This document shows positions 10,000 to 22,094 of a stretch of DNA of 64,000 nt, in pieces (within the stretch, counting starts at the first letter, position 1; each line of letters begins with the position of its first letter). The position numbers were made by a program, and so were the translations under genes. The notes beneath the pieces are model-generated. The model saw nothing but the letters and a program-made list of their open reading frames with translations. It had not been told where the DNA came from and did no database searches. The DNA comes from Canna indica (lineage: Eukaryota; Streptophyta; Magnoliopsida; Zingiberales; Cannaceae), in the NCBI GenBank assembly GCA_034359265.1, contig CP136896.1, positions 35,826,001 to 35,890,000 of the forward strand, in the 5' to 3' direction.

Positions 10000-12741
10000 G
10001 CTGATACCCCGAAGTTCAATCAGTCGGCCTCGTTCAAAATCAATTCGAAAAATCGTGCAATTCTTTGCATTATTCTGTCAAAAATAACTTGATTAACAAC
10101 TTCTCCCATCACAGTGAATGTTCTGGAGTCGCTCGGGACTCAGATTACAGGGCGTTTCGAGCCTATACCCCGAAGTTCAATCAGTCGGCATCGTTCACGA
10201 TCTATTCGAAAAATCATGCAATTCTTTGCATTAGTCTGTCAAAAATAACTCGATTAACAACTTCTACCATCATAGTTAATGTTCTGGAGTCGCTCGGGAC
10301 TCAGATTACAGGGCGTTTCGATCCGATACCCCAAATTTCAATCAGTCGGCTTCGTTCAAGATTCTATTCGAAAAATCGTGTAATTCTGTGCATTAGTCTG
10401 TAAAAAATAACTCGATTAACAACTTCTCCCATCGCAGTGAATGTTCTGGAGTCGCTCGGTACTCAGATTACTGGGCATTTCGAGCTGATACCCCGAAGTT
10501 CAATCAGTCGGCATCGTTCAAGATCTATTCGAAAAATCATGCAATTCTTTGCATTAGTCTGTCAAAAATAACTCGATTAACAACTTCTCCCATCACAGTG
10601 AATGTTCTGGAGTCGCTCGGTACTCAGATTACTGGGCGTTTCGAGCTGATACCCCGAAGTTCAATCAGTCGGCATCGTTCAAGATCTATTAGAAAAATCA
10701 TGCAATTCTTTGCATTAGTCTGTCAAAAATAACTCGATTAACAACTTCTCCCATCACAGTGAATGTTCTGGAGTCGCTCGGGACTCAGATTACAGGGCGT
10801 TTCGAGCCGATACCCCGAAGTTCAATCAGTCTGCTTCGTTCAAGATTCTATTCGAAAAATAGTGCAATTCTGTGCATTAGTCTGTCGAGAATAACTCGAT
10901 TAACAACTTCTCCCATCGCAGTGAATGTTCTGGAGTCGCTCGGTACTCAGATTACTGGGCGTTTCGAGCCGATACCCCGAAGTTCAATCAGTCGGCCTCG
11001 TTCAAAATCAATTCGAGAAATCGTGCAATTCTTTGCATTAGTCTGTCAAAAATAACTCGATTAACAACTTCTCCCATCACAGTGAATGTTCTGGAGTCGC
11101 TCGGGACTCAGATTACAGGGCATTTCGAGCCGATACCCCGAAGTTCAATCAGTCGGCATCGTTCAAGATCTATTCGAAAAAGCATGCAATTCTTTGCATT
11201 AGTCTGTCAAAAATAACTCGATTAACAACTTCTCCCATCACAGTGAATGTTCTGGAGTCGCTCGGGACTCAGATTACAGGGCGTTTCGAGCCGATACCCC
11301 GAAGTTCAATCAGTTGGCTTCGTTCAAGATTCTATTCGAAAAATCGTGCAATTCTGTGCATTAGTCTGTCAAAAATAACTCGATTAACAACTTCTCCCAT
11401 CGCAGTGAATGTTCTGGAGTCGCTCGGTACTCAGATTACTGGGCGTTTCGAGCTGATACCCCGAAGTTCAATCAGTCGGCATCGTTCAAGATCTATTAGA
11501 AAAATCATGCAATTCTTTGCATTAGTCTGTCAAAAATAACTCGATTAACAACTTCTCCCATCACAGTGAATGTTCTGGAGTCGCTCGGGACTCAGATTAC
11601 AGGGCGTTTCGAGCCTATACCCCGAAGTTCAATCAGTCGGCATCGTTCAAGATCTATTCGAAAAATCATGCAATTCTTTGCATTAGTCTGTCAAAAATAA
11701 CTCGATTAACAACTTCTCCCATCATAGTTAATGTTCTGGAGTCGCTCGGGACTCAGATTACAGGGCGTTTCGAGCCGATACCCCAAATTTCAATCAGTCG
11801 GCTTCGTTCAAGATTCTATTCGAAAAATCGTGTAATTCTGTGCATTAGTCTGTAAAAAATAACTCGATTAACAACTTCTCCCATCGCAGTGAATGTTCTG
11901 GAGTCGCTCGGTACTCAGATTACTGGGCGTTTCGAGCTGATACCCCGAAGTTCAATAAGTCGGCATCGTTCAAGATCTATTCGAAAAATCATGCAATTCT
12001 TTGCATTAGTCTGTCAAAAATAACTCGATTAACAACTTCTCCCATCACAGTGAATGTTCTGGAGTCGCTCGGTACTCAAATTACTGGGCGTTTCGAGCTG
12101 ATACCCCGAAGTTCAATCAGTCGGCATCGTTCAAGATCTATTAGAAAAATCATGCAATTCTTTGCATTAGTCTGTCAAAAATAACTCGATTAACAACTTC
12201 TCCCATCGCAGTGAATGTTCTGGAGTCGCTCGGTACTCAGATTACTGGGCGTTTCGAGCTGATACCCCGAAGTTCAATCAGTCGGCATCGTTCAAGATCT
12301 ATTAGAAAAATCATGCAATTCTTTGCATTAGTCTGTCAAAAATAACTCGATTAACAACTTCTCCCATCACAGTGAATGTTCTGGAGTCGCTCGGGACTCA
12401 GATTACAGGGCGTTTCGAGCCTATACCCCGAAGTTCAATCAGTCGGCATCGTTCAAGATCTATTCGAAAAATTATGCAATTCTTTGCATTAGTCTGTCAA
12501 AAATAACTCGATTAACAACTTCTCCCATCATAGTTAATGTTCTGGAGTCGCTCGGGACTCAGATTACAGGGCGTTTCGATCCGATACCCCAAATTTCAAT
12601 CAGTCGGCTTCGTTCAAGATTCTATTCGAAAAATCGTGTAATTCTGTGCATTAGTCTGTAAAAAATAACTCGATTAACAACTTCTCCCGTCGCAGTGAAT
12701 GTTCTGGAGTCGCTCGGTACTCAGATTACTGGGCATTTCGA
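10000..12741. repeat. 17-monomer HOR, copy 2 (2742 bp)
   Basis: Same order as 4839-7580 at an exact offset of 5161 bp (17+15 monomers). Shared minor variants include AACTTGATTAAC after EB, TTCACGATC in C, GAGAAATC in B, CAATAAGTCGG in E and AAAATTATGC in the second C. I saw very few differences, for example GTTCTAGAG at 5445 against GTTCTGGAG at 10606. It is a recent long duplication. Confidence 0.92.
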
Positions 12742-15483
12742 GCTGATACCCCGAAGTTCAATCAGTCGGCCTCGTTCAAAATCAATTCGAAAAATCGTGC
12801 AATTCTTTGCATTATTCTGTCAAAAATAACTCGATTAACAACTTCTCCCATCACAGTGAATGTTCTGGAGTCGCTCGGGACTCAGATTACAGGGCGTTTC
12901 GAGCCTATACCCCGAAGTTCAATCAGTCGGCATCGTTCAAGATCTATTCGAAAAATCATGCAATTCTTTGCATTAGTCTGTCAAAAATAACTCGATTAAC
13001 AACTTCTCCCATCATAGTTAATGTTCTGGAGTCGCTCGGGACTCAGATTACAGGGCGTTTCGATCCGATACCCCAAATTTCAATCAGTCGGCTTCGTTCA
13101 AGATTCTATTCGAAAAATCGTGTAATTCTGTGCATTAGTCTGTAAAAAATAACTCGATTAACAACTTCTCCCATCGCAGTGAATGTTCTGGAGTCGCTCG
13201 GTACTCAGATTACTGGGCATTTCGAGCTGATACCCCGAAGTTCAATCAGTCGGCATCGTTCAAGATCTATTCGAAAAATCATGCAATTCTTTGCATTAGT
13301 CTGTCAAAAATAACTCGATTAACAACTTCTCCCATCACAGTGAATGTTCTGGAGTCGCTCGGTACTCAGATTACTGGGCGTTTCGAGCTGATACCCCGAA
13401 GTTCAATCAGTCGGCATCGTTCAAGATCTATTAGAAAAATCATGCAATTCTTTGCATTAGTCTGTCAAAAATAACTCGATTAACAACTTCTCCCATCACA
13501 GTGAATGTTCTGGAGTCGCTCGGGACTCAGATTACAGGGCGTTTCGAGCCGATACCCCGAAGTTCAATCAGTCTGCTTCGTTCAAGATTCTATTCGAAAA
13601 ATAGTGCAATTCTGTGCATTAGTCTGTCGAGAATAACTCGATTAACAACTTCTCCCATCGCAGTGAATGTTCTGGAGTCGCTCGGTACTCAGATTACTGG
13701 GCGTTTCGAGCCGATACCCCGAAGTTCAATCAGTCGGCCTCGTTCAAAATCAATTCGAAAAATCGTGCAATTCTTTGCATTAGTCTGTCAAAAATAACTC
13801 GATTAACAACTTCTCCCATCACAGTGAATGTTCTGGAGTCGCTCGGGACTCAGATTACAGGGCATTTCGAGCCGATACCCCGAAGTTCAATCAGTCGGCA
13901 TCGTTCAAGATCTATTCGAAAAAGCATGCAATTCTTTGCATTAGTCTGTCAAAAATAACTCGATTAACAACTTCTCCCATCACAGTGAATGTTCTGGAGT
14001 CGCTCGGGACTCAGATTACAGGGCGTTTCGAGCCGATACCCCGAAGTTCAATCAGTTGGCTTCGTTCAAGATTCTATTCGAAAAATCGTGCAATTCTGTG
14101 CATTAGTCTGTCAAAAATAACTCGATTAACAACTTCTCCCATCGCAGTGAATGTTCTGGAGTCGCTCGGTACTCAGATTACTGGGCGTTTCGAGCTGATA
14201 CCCCGAAGTTCAATCAGTCGGCATCGTTCAAGATCTATTAGAAAAATCATGCAATTCTTTGCATTAGTCTGTCAAAAATAACTCGATTAACAACTTCTCC
14301 CATCACAGTGAATGTTCTGGAGTCGCTCGGGACTCAGATTACAGGGCGTTTCGAGCCTATACCCCGAAGTTCAATCAGTCGGCATCGTTCAAGATCTATT
14401 CGAAAAATCATGCAATTCTTTGCATTAGTCTGTCAAAAATAACTCGATTAACAACTTCTCCCATCATAGTTAATGTTCTGGAGTCGCTCGGGACTCAGAT
14501 TACAGGGCGTTTCGAGCCGATACCCCAAATTTCAATCAGTCGGCTTCGTTCAAGATTCTATTCGAAAAATCGTGTAATTCTGTGCATTAGTCTGTAAAAA
14601 ATAACTCGATTAACAACTTCTCTCATCGCAGTGAATGTTCTGGAGTCGCTCGGTACTCAGATTACTGGGCGTTTCGAGCTGATACCCCGAAGTTCAATAA
14701 GTCGGCATCGTTCAAGATCTATTCGAAAAATCATGCAATTCTTTGCATTAGTCTGTCAAAAATAACTCGATTAACAACTTCTCCCATCACAGTGAATGTT
14801 CTGGAGTCGCTCGGTACTCAGATTACTGGGCGTTTCGAGCTGATACCCCGAAGTTCAATCAGTCGGCATCGTTCAAGATCTATTAGAAAAATCATGCAAT
14901 TCTTTGCATTAGTCTGTCAAAAATAACTCGATTAACAACTTCTCCCATCGCAGTGAATGTTCTGGAGTCGCTCGGTACTCAGATTACTGGGCGTTTCGAG
15001 CTGATACCCCGAAGTTCAATCAGTCGGCATCGTTCAAGATCTATTAGAAAAATCATGCAATTCTTTGCATTAGTCTGTCAAAAATAACTCGATTAACAAC
15101 TTCTCCCATCACAGTGAATGTTCTGGAGTCGCTCGGGACTCAGATTACAGGGCGTTTCGAGCCTATACCCCGAAGTTCAATCAGTCGGCATCGTTCAAGA
15201 TCTATTCAAAAAATCATGCAATTCTTTGCATTAGTCTGTCAAAAATAACTCGATTAACAACTTCTCCCATCATAGTTAATGTTCTGGAGTCGCTCGGGAC
15301 TCAGATTACAGGGCGTTTCGAGCCGATACCCCAAATTTCAATCAGTCGGCTTCGTTCAAGATTCTATTCGAAAAATCGTGTAATTCTGTGCATTAGTCTG
15401 TAAAAAATAACTCGATTAACAACTTCTCCCATCGCAGTGAATGTTCTGGAGTCGCTCGGTACTCAGATTACTGGGCGTTTCGA
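12742..15483. repeat. 17-monomer HOR, copy 3 (2742 bp)
   Basis: Directly follows copy 2 in the same order and phase (A at 13548, G at 14032, D at 15322). It lacks the TTCACGATC change of copies 1 and 2 and has ordinary AAAAATC in B. It has CTTCTCTCATCGC near 14620 and TCTATTCAAAAAATC near 15203; both are repeated 1129 bp further on. Confidence 0.9.
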
Positions 15484-16934
15484 GCTGATACCCCGAAGTT
15501 CAATAAGTCGGCATCGTTCAAGATCTATTCGAAAAATCATGCAATTCTTTGCATTAGTCTATCAAAAATAACTCGATTAACAACTTCTCCCATCATAGTT
15601 AATGTTCTGGAGTCGCTCGGGACTCAGATTACAGGGCGTTTCGAGCCGATACCCCAAATTTCAATCAGTCGGCTTCGTTCAAGATTCTATTCGAAAAATC
15701 GTGTAATTCTGTGCATTAGTCTGTAAAAAATAACTCGATTAACAACTTCTCTCATCGCAGTGAATGTTCTGGAGTCGCTCGGTACTCAGATTACTGGGCG
15801 TTTCGAGCTGATACCCCGAAGTTCAATAAGTCGGCATCGTTCAAGATCTATTCGAAAAATCATGCAATTCTTTGCATTAGTCTGTCAAAAATAACTCGAT
15901 TAACAACTTCTCCCATCACAGTGAATGTTCTGGAGTCGCTCGGTACTCAGATTACTGGGCGTTTCGAGCTGATACCCCGAAGTTCAATCAGTCGGCATCG
16001 TTCAAGATCTATTAGAAAAATCATGCAATTCTTTGCATTAGTCTGTCAAAAATAACTCGATTAACAACTTCTCCCATCGCAGTGAATGTTCTGGAGTCGC
16101 TCGGTACTCAGATTACTGGGCGTTTCGAGCTGATACCCCGAAGTTCAATCAGTCGGCATCGTTCAAGATCTATTAGAAAAATCATGCAATTCTTTGCATT
16201 AGTCTGTCAAAAATAACTCGATTAACAACTTCTCCCATCACAGTGAATGTTCTGGAGTCGCTCGGGACTCAGATTACAGGGCGTTTCGAGCCTATACCCC
16301 GAAGTTCAATCAGTCGGCATCGTTCAAGATCTATTCAAAAAATCATGCAATTCTTTGCATTAGTCTGTCAAAAATAACTCGATTAACAACTTCTCCCATC
16401 ATAGTTAATGTTCTGGAGTCGCTCGGGACTCAGATTACAGGGCGTTTCGAGCCGATACCCCAAATTTCAATCAGTCGGCTTCGTTCAAGATTCTATTCGA
16501 AAAATCGTGTAATTCTGTGCATTAGTCTGTAAAAAATAACTCGATTAACAACTTCTCCCATCGCAGTGAATGTTCTGGAGTCGCTCGGTACTCAGATTAC
16601 TGGGCGTTTCGAGCTGATACCCCGAAGTTCAATAAGTCGGCATCGTTCAAGATCTATTCGAAAAATCATGCAATTCTTTGCATTAGTCTATCAAAAATAA
16701 CTCGATTAACAACTTCTCCCATCACAGTGAATGTTCTGGAGTCGCTCGGTACTCAGATTACTGGGCGTTTCGAGCTGATACCCCGAAGTTCAATCAGTCG
16801 GCATCGTTCAAGATCTATTAGAAAAATCATGCAATTCTTTGCATTAGTGTGTAAAAAATAACTCGATTAACAACTTCTCCCATCACAGTGAATGTTCTGG
16901 AGTCTCTCGGGACTCAGATTACAGGGCGTTTCGA
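14518..16934. repeat. 7-monomer tandem duplication (1129 bp unit)
   Basis: The order D-E-F-F-C-D-EC starting at 14518 is repeated from D 15647. Two 162-bp and five 161-bp units predict 1129 bp. Private markers recur at exactly this offset: CTTCTCTCATCG near 14619 and 15748, and ATTCAAAAAATCATGC near 15203 and 16332. The joint lies in the E/C hybrid at 15484-15644, which begins GCTGATA and ends CATCATAGTTAATG before D. Confidence 0.92.
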
Positions 16935-18386
16935 GCCGATACCCCGAAGTTCAATCAGTCTGCTTCGTTCAAGATTCTATTCGAAAAATAGTGCAATTCT
17001 GTGCATTAGTCTGTCGAGAATAACTCGATTAACAACTTCTCCCATCGCAGTGAATGTTCTGGAGTCGCTCGGTACTCATATTACTGGGCGTTTCGAGCCG
17101 ATACCCCGAAGTTCAATCAGTCGGCCTCGTGCAAAATCAATTCGAAAAATCGTGCAATTGTTTGCATTAGTCTGTCAAAAATAACTCGATTAACAACTTC
17201 TCCCATCACAGTGAATGTTCTGGAGTCGCTCGGGACTCAGATTACAGGGCATTTCGAGCCGATACCCCGAAGTTCAATCAGTCGGCATCGTTCAAGATCT
17301 ATTCGAAAAAGCATGCAATTCTTTGCATTAGTCTATCAAAAATAACTCGATTAACAACTTCTCCCATCACAGTGAATGTTCTGGAGTCGCTCGGGACTCA
17401 GATTACAGGGCGTTTCGAGCCGATACCCCGAAGTTCAATCAGTTGGCTTCGTTCAAGATTCTATTCGAAAAATCGTGCAATTCTGTGCATTAGTCTGTCA
17501 AAAATAACTCGATTAACAACTTCTCCCATCGCAGTGAATGTTCTGGAGTCGCTCGGTACTCAGATTACTGGGCGTTTCGAGCTGATACCCCGAAGTTCAA
17601 TCAGTCGGCATCGTTCAAGATCTATTAGAAAAATCATGCAATTCTTTGCATTAGTCTGTCAAAAATAACTCGATTAACAACTTCTCCCATCACAGTGAAT
17701 GTTCTGGAGTCGCTCGGGACTCAGATTACAGGGCGTTTCGAGCCTATACCCCGAAGTTCAATCAGTCGGCATCGTTCAAGATCTGTTCGAAAAATCAAGC
17801 AATTCTTTGCATTAGTCTGTCAAAAATAACTCGATTAACAACTTCTCCCATCATTGTTAATGTTCTGGAGTCGCTCGGGACTCAGATTACAGGGCGTTTC
17901 GAGCCGATACCCCAAATTTCAATCAGTCGGCTTCGTTCAAGATTCTATTCGAAAAATCGTGTAATTCTGTGCATTAGTCTGTAAAAAATAACTCGATTAA
18001 CAACTTCTCCCATCGCAGTGAATGTTCTGGAGTCGCTCGGTACTCAGATTACTGGGCGTTTCGAGCTGATACCCCGAAGTTCAATCAGTCGGCATCGTTC
18101 AAGATCTATTCGAAAAATCATGCAATTCTTTGCATTAGTCTGTCAAAAATAACTCGATTAACAACTTCTCCCATCATAGTGAATGTTCTGGAGTCGCTCG
18201 GGACTCAGATTACTGGGCGTTTCGAGCTGATACCCCGAAGCTCAATCAGTCGGCATCGTTGAAGATCTATTAGAAAAATCATGCAATTCTTTGCATTAGT
18301 CTGTCAAAAATAACTCGATTAACAACTTCTCCCATCACAGTGAATGTTCTGGAGTCGCTCGGGACTCAGATTACAGGGCGTTTCAA
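16935..18386. repeat. 9-monomer HOR, copy 1 (1452 bp)
   Basis: A-B-H-G-F-C2-D-E-F, with A at 16935. Three 162-bp and six 161-bp units predict 1452 bp, as measured. Private changes: CTCGTGCAAAATC and CAATTGTTTGC in B (the latter shared with B 26609 and 29030), AATCAAGC in C2, and AAGCTCAATC plus GTTGAAGATC in the last F. Confidence 0.9.
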
Positions 18387-19835
18387 GCCGATACCCCGAA
18401 GTTCAATCAGTCTGCTTCGTTCAAGATTCTATTCGAAAAATAGTGCAATTCTGTGCATTAGTCTGTCGAGAATAACTCGATTAACAACTTCTCCCATCGC
18501 AGTGAATGTTCTCGAGTCGCTAGGTACTCAGATTACTGGGCGTTTCGAGCCGATACCCCGAAGTTCAATCAGTCGGCCTCGTTCAAAATCAATTTGAAAA
18601 ATCGTGCAATTCTTTGCATTAGTCTATCAAAAATAACTCGATTAACAACTTCTCCCATCACAGTGAATGTTCTGGAGTCGCTCGGGACTCAGATTACAGG
18701 GCATTTCGAGCCGATACCCCGAAGTTCAATCAGTCGGCATCGTTCAAGATCTATTCGAAAAAGCATGCAATTCTTTGCATTAGTCTGTCAAAAATAACTC
18801 GATTAACAACTTCTCCCATCACAGTGAATGTTCTGGAGTCGCTCGGGACTCAGATTACAGGGCGTTTCGAGCCGATACCCCGTAGTTCAATCAGTTGGCT
18901 TCGTTCAAGATTCTATTCGAAAAATCGTGCAATTCTGTGCATTAGTCTGTCAAAAATAACTCGATTAACAACTTCTCCCATCGCAGTGAATGTTCTGGAG
19001 TCGCTCGGTACTCAGATTACTGGGCGTTTCGAGCTGATACCCCGAAGTTCAATCAGTCGGCATCGTTCATCTATTAGAAAAATCATGCAATTCTTTGCAT
19101 TAGTCTGTCAAAAATAACTCGATTAACAACTTCTCCCATCACAGTGAATGTTCTGGAGTCGCTCGGGACTCAGATTACAGGGCGTTTCGAGCCTATACCC
19201 CGAAGTTCAATCAGTCGGCATCGTTCAAGATCTATTCGAAAAATCATGCAATTCTTTGCATTAGTCTGTCTAAAATAACTCGATTAACAACTTCTCCCAT
19301 CATAGTTAATGTTCTGGAGTCGCTCGGGACTCAGATTACAGGGCGTTTCGAGCCGATACCCCAAATTTCAATCAGTCGGCTTCGTTCAAGATTCTATTCG
19401 AAAAATCGTGTAATTCTGTGCATTAGTCTGTAAAAAATAACTCGATTAACAACTTCTCCCATCGCAGTGAATGTTCTGGAGTCGCTCGGTACTCAGATTA
19501 CTGGGCGTTTCGAGCTGATACCCCGAAGTTCAATAAGTCGGCATCGTTCAAGATCTATTCGAAAAATCATGCAATTCTTTGCATTAGTCTGTCAAAAATA
19601 ACTCGATTAACAACTTCTCCCATCACAGTGAATGTTCTGGAGTCGCTCGGTACTCAGATTACTGGGCGTTTCGAGCTGATACCCCGAAGTTCAATCAGTC
19701 GGCATCGTTCAAGATCTATTAGAAAAATCATGCAATTCTTTGCATTAGTCTGTCAAAAATAACTCGATTAACAACTTCTCCCATCACAGTGAATGTTCTG
19801 GAGTCGCTCGGGACTCAGATTACAGGGCGTTTCGA
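18387..19835. repeat. 9-monomer HOR, copy 2, with 3-bp deletion (1449 bp)
   Basis: A-B-H-G-F*-C-D-E-F. F* has lost 3 bp in CGTTCATCTATTAG (junction near 19069), giving 1449 bp instead of 1452. C has CTGTCTAAAATAAC and G has CCCCGTAGTTC. B has AATTTGAAAAATC. These markers reappear together 3385 bp downstream. Confidence 0.92.
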
Positions 19836-20803
19836 GCCGATACCCCGAAGTTCAATCAGTCTGCTTCGTTCAAGATTCTATTCGAAAAATAGTGCAATTC
19901 TGTGCATTAGTCTGTCGAGAATAACTCGATTAACAACTTCTCCCATCGCAGTGAATGTTCTCGAGTCGCTCGGTACTCAGATTACTGGGCGTTTCGAGCC
20001 GATACCCCGAAGTTCAATCAGTCGGCCTCGTTCAAAATCAATTCGAAAAATCGTGCAATTCTTTGCATTAGTCTGTCAAAAATAACTCGATTAACAACTT
20101 CTCCCATCACAGTGAATGTTCTGGAGTCGCTCGGGACTCAGATTACAGGGCGTTTCGAGCCTATACCCCGAAGTTCAATCAGTCGGCATCGTTCAAGATC
20201 TGTTCGAAAAATCATGCAATTCTTTGCATTAGTCTGTCAAAAATAACTCGATTAACAACTTCTCCCATCATTGTTAATGTTCTTGAGTCGCTCGGGACTC
20301 AGATTACAGGGCGTTTCGAGCCGATACCCCAAATTTCAATCAATCGGCTTCGTTCAAGATTCTATTCGAAAAATCGTGTAATTCTGTGCATTAGTCTGTA
20401 AAAAATAACTCGATTAACAACTTCTCCCATCGCAGTGAATGTTCTGGAGTCGCTCGGTACTCAGATTACTGGGCGTTTCGAGCTGATACCCCGAAGTTCA
20501 ATCAGTCGGCATCGTTCAAGATCTATTCGAAAAATCATGCAATTCTTTGCATTAGTCTGTCAAAAATAACTCGATTAACAACTTCTCCCATCACAGTGAA
20601 TGTTCTGGAGTCGCTCGGGACTCAGATTACTGGGCGTTTCGAGCTGATACCCCGAAGTTCAATCAGTCGGCATCGTTCAAGATCTATTAGAAAAATCATG
20701 CAATTCTTTGCATTAGTCTGTCAAAAATAACTCGATTAACAACTTCTCCCATCACAGTGAATGTTCTGGAGTCGCTCGGGACTCAGATTACAGGGCGTTT
20801 CGA
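19836..20803. repeat. 6-monomer block A-B-C2-D-E-F (968 bp)
   Basis: A shortened 9-mer without H-G-F: two 162-bp and four 161-bp units, 968 bp as measured. D carries CAATCAATCGG. The same block with the same D change recurs at 23221-24188, so both belong to the large duplication. Confidence 0.9.
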
Positions 20804-22094
20804 GCCGATACCCCGAAGTTCAATCAGTCTGCTTCGTTCAAGATTCTATTCGAAAAATAGTGCAATTCTGTGCATTAGTCTGTCGAGAATAACTCGATTA
20901 ACAACTTCTCCCATCGCAGTGAATGTTCTCGAGTCGCTCGGTACTCAGATTACTGGGCGTTTCGAGCCGATACACCGAAGTTCAATCAGTCGGCCTCGTT
21001 CAAAATCAATTCGAAAAATCGTGCAATTCTTTGCATTAGTCTGTCAAAAATAACTCGATTAACAACTTCTCCCATCACAGTGAATGTTCTGGAGTCGCTC
21101 GGGACTCAGATTACAGGGCATTTCGAGCCGATACCCCGAAGTTCAATCAGTCGGCATCGTTCAAGATCTATTCGAAAAAGCATGCAATTCTTTGCATTAG
21201 TCTGTCAAAAATAACTCGATTAACAACTTCTCCCATCATAGTTAATGTTCTGGAGTCGCTCGGGACTCAGATTACAGGGCGTTTCGAGCCGATACCCCGA
21301 AGTTCAATCAGTTGGCTTCGTTCAAGATTCTATTCGAAAAATCGTGCAATTCTGTGCATTAGTCTGTCAAAAATAACTCGATTAACAACTTCTCCCATCG
21401 CAGTGAATGTTCTGGAGTCGCTCGGTACTCAGATTACTGGGCGTTTCGAGCTGATACCCCGAAGTTCAATCAGTCGGCATCGTTCAAGATCTATTAGAAA
21501 AATCATGCAATTCTTTGTATTAGTCTGTCAAAAATAACTCGATTAACAACTTCTCCCATCATAGTTAATGTTCTGGAGTCGCTCGGGACTCAGATTACAG
21601 GGCGTTTCGAGCCGATACCCCAAATTTCAATCAGTCGGCTTCGTTCAAGATTCTATTCGAAAAATCGTGTAATTCTGTGCATTAGTCTGTAAAAAATAAC
21701 TCGATTAACAACTTATCCCATCGCAGTGAATGTTCTGGAGTCGCTCGGTACTCAGATTACTGGGCGTTTCGAGCTGATACCCCGAAGTTCAATAAGTCGG
21801 CATCGTTCAAGATCTATTCGAAAAATCATGCAATTCTTTGCATTAGTCTGTCAAAAATAACTCGATTAACAACTTCTCCCATCACAGTGAATGTTCTGGA
21901 GTCGCTCGGTACTCAGATTACTGGGCGTTTCGAGCTGATACCCCGAAGTTCAATCAGTCGGCATCGTTCAAGATCTATTAGAAAAATCGTGCAATTCTTT
22001 GCATTAGTCTGTCAAAAATAACTCGATTAACAACTTCTCCCATCACAGTGAATGTTCTGGAGTCGCTCGGGACTCAGATTACAGGGCATTTCGA
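20804..22094. repeat. 8-monomer block A-B-H-G-FC-D-E-FB (1291 bp)
   Basis: Units start at 20804, 20966, 21127, 21288, 21450, 21611, 21773, 21934. H ends with the C-like CATCATAGTTAATG. The unit at 21450 starts as F (ATTAG) and ends as C, so one monomer has been lost. The unit at 21934 starts as F (ATTAG) and continues as B (AAAAATCGTGC), which marks a recombination joint. D has CTTATCCC near 21714. Confidence 0.9.
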
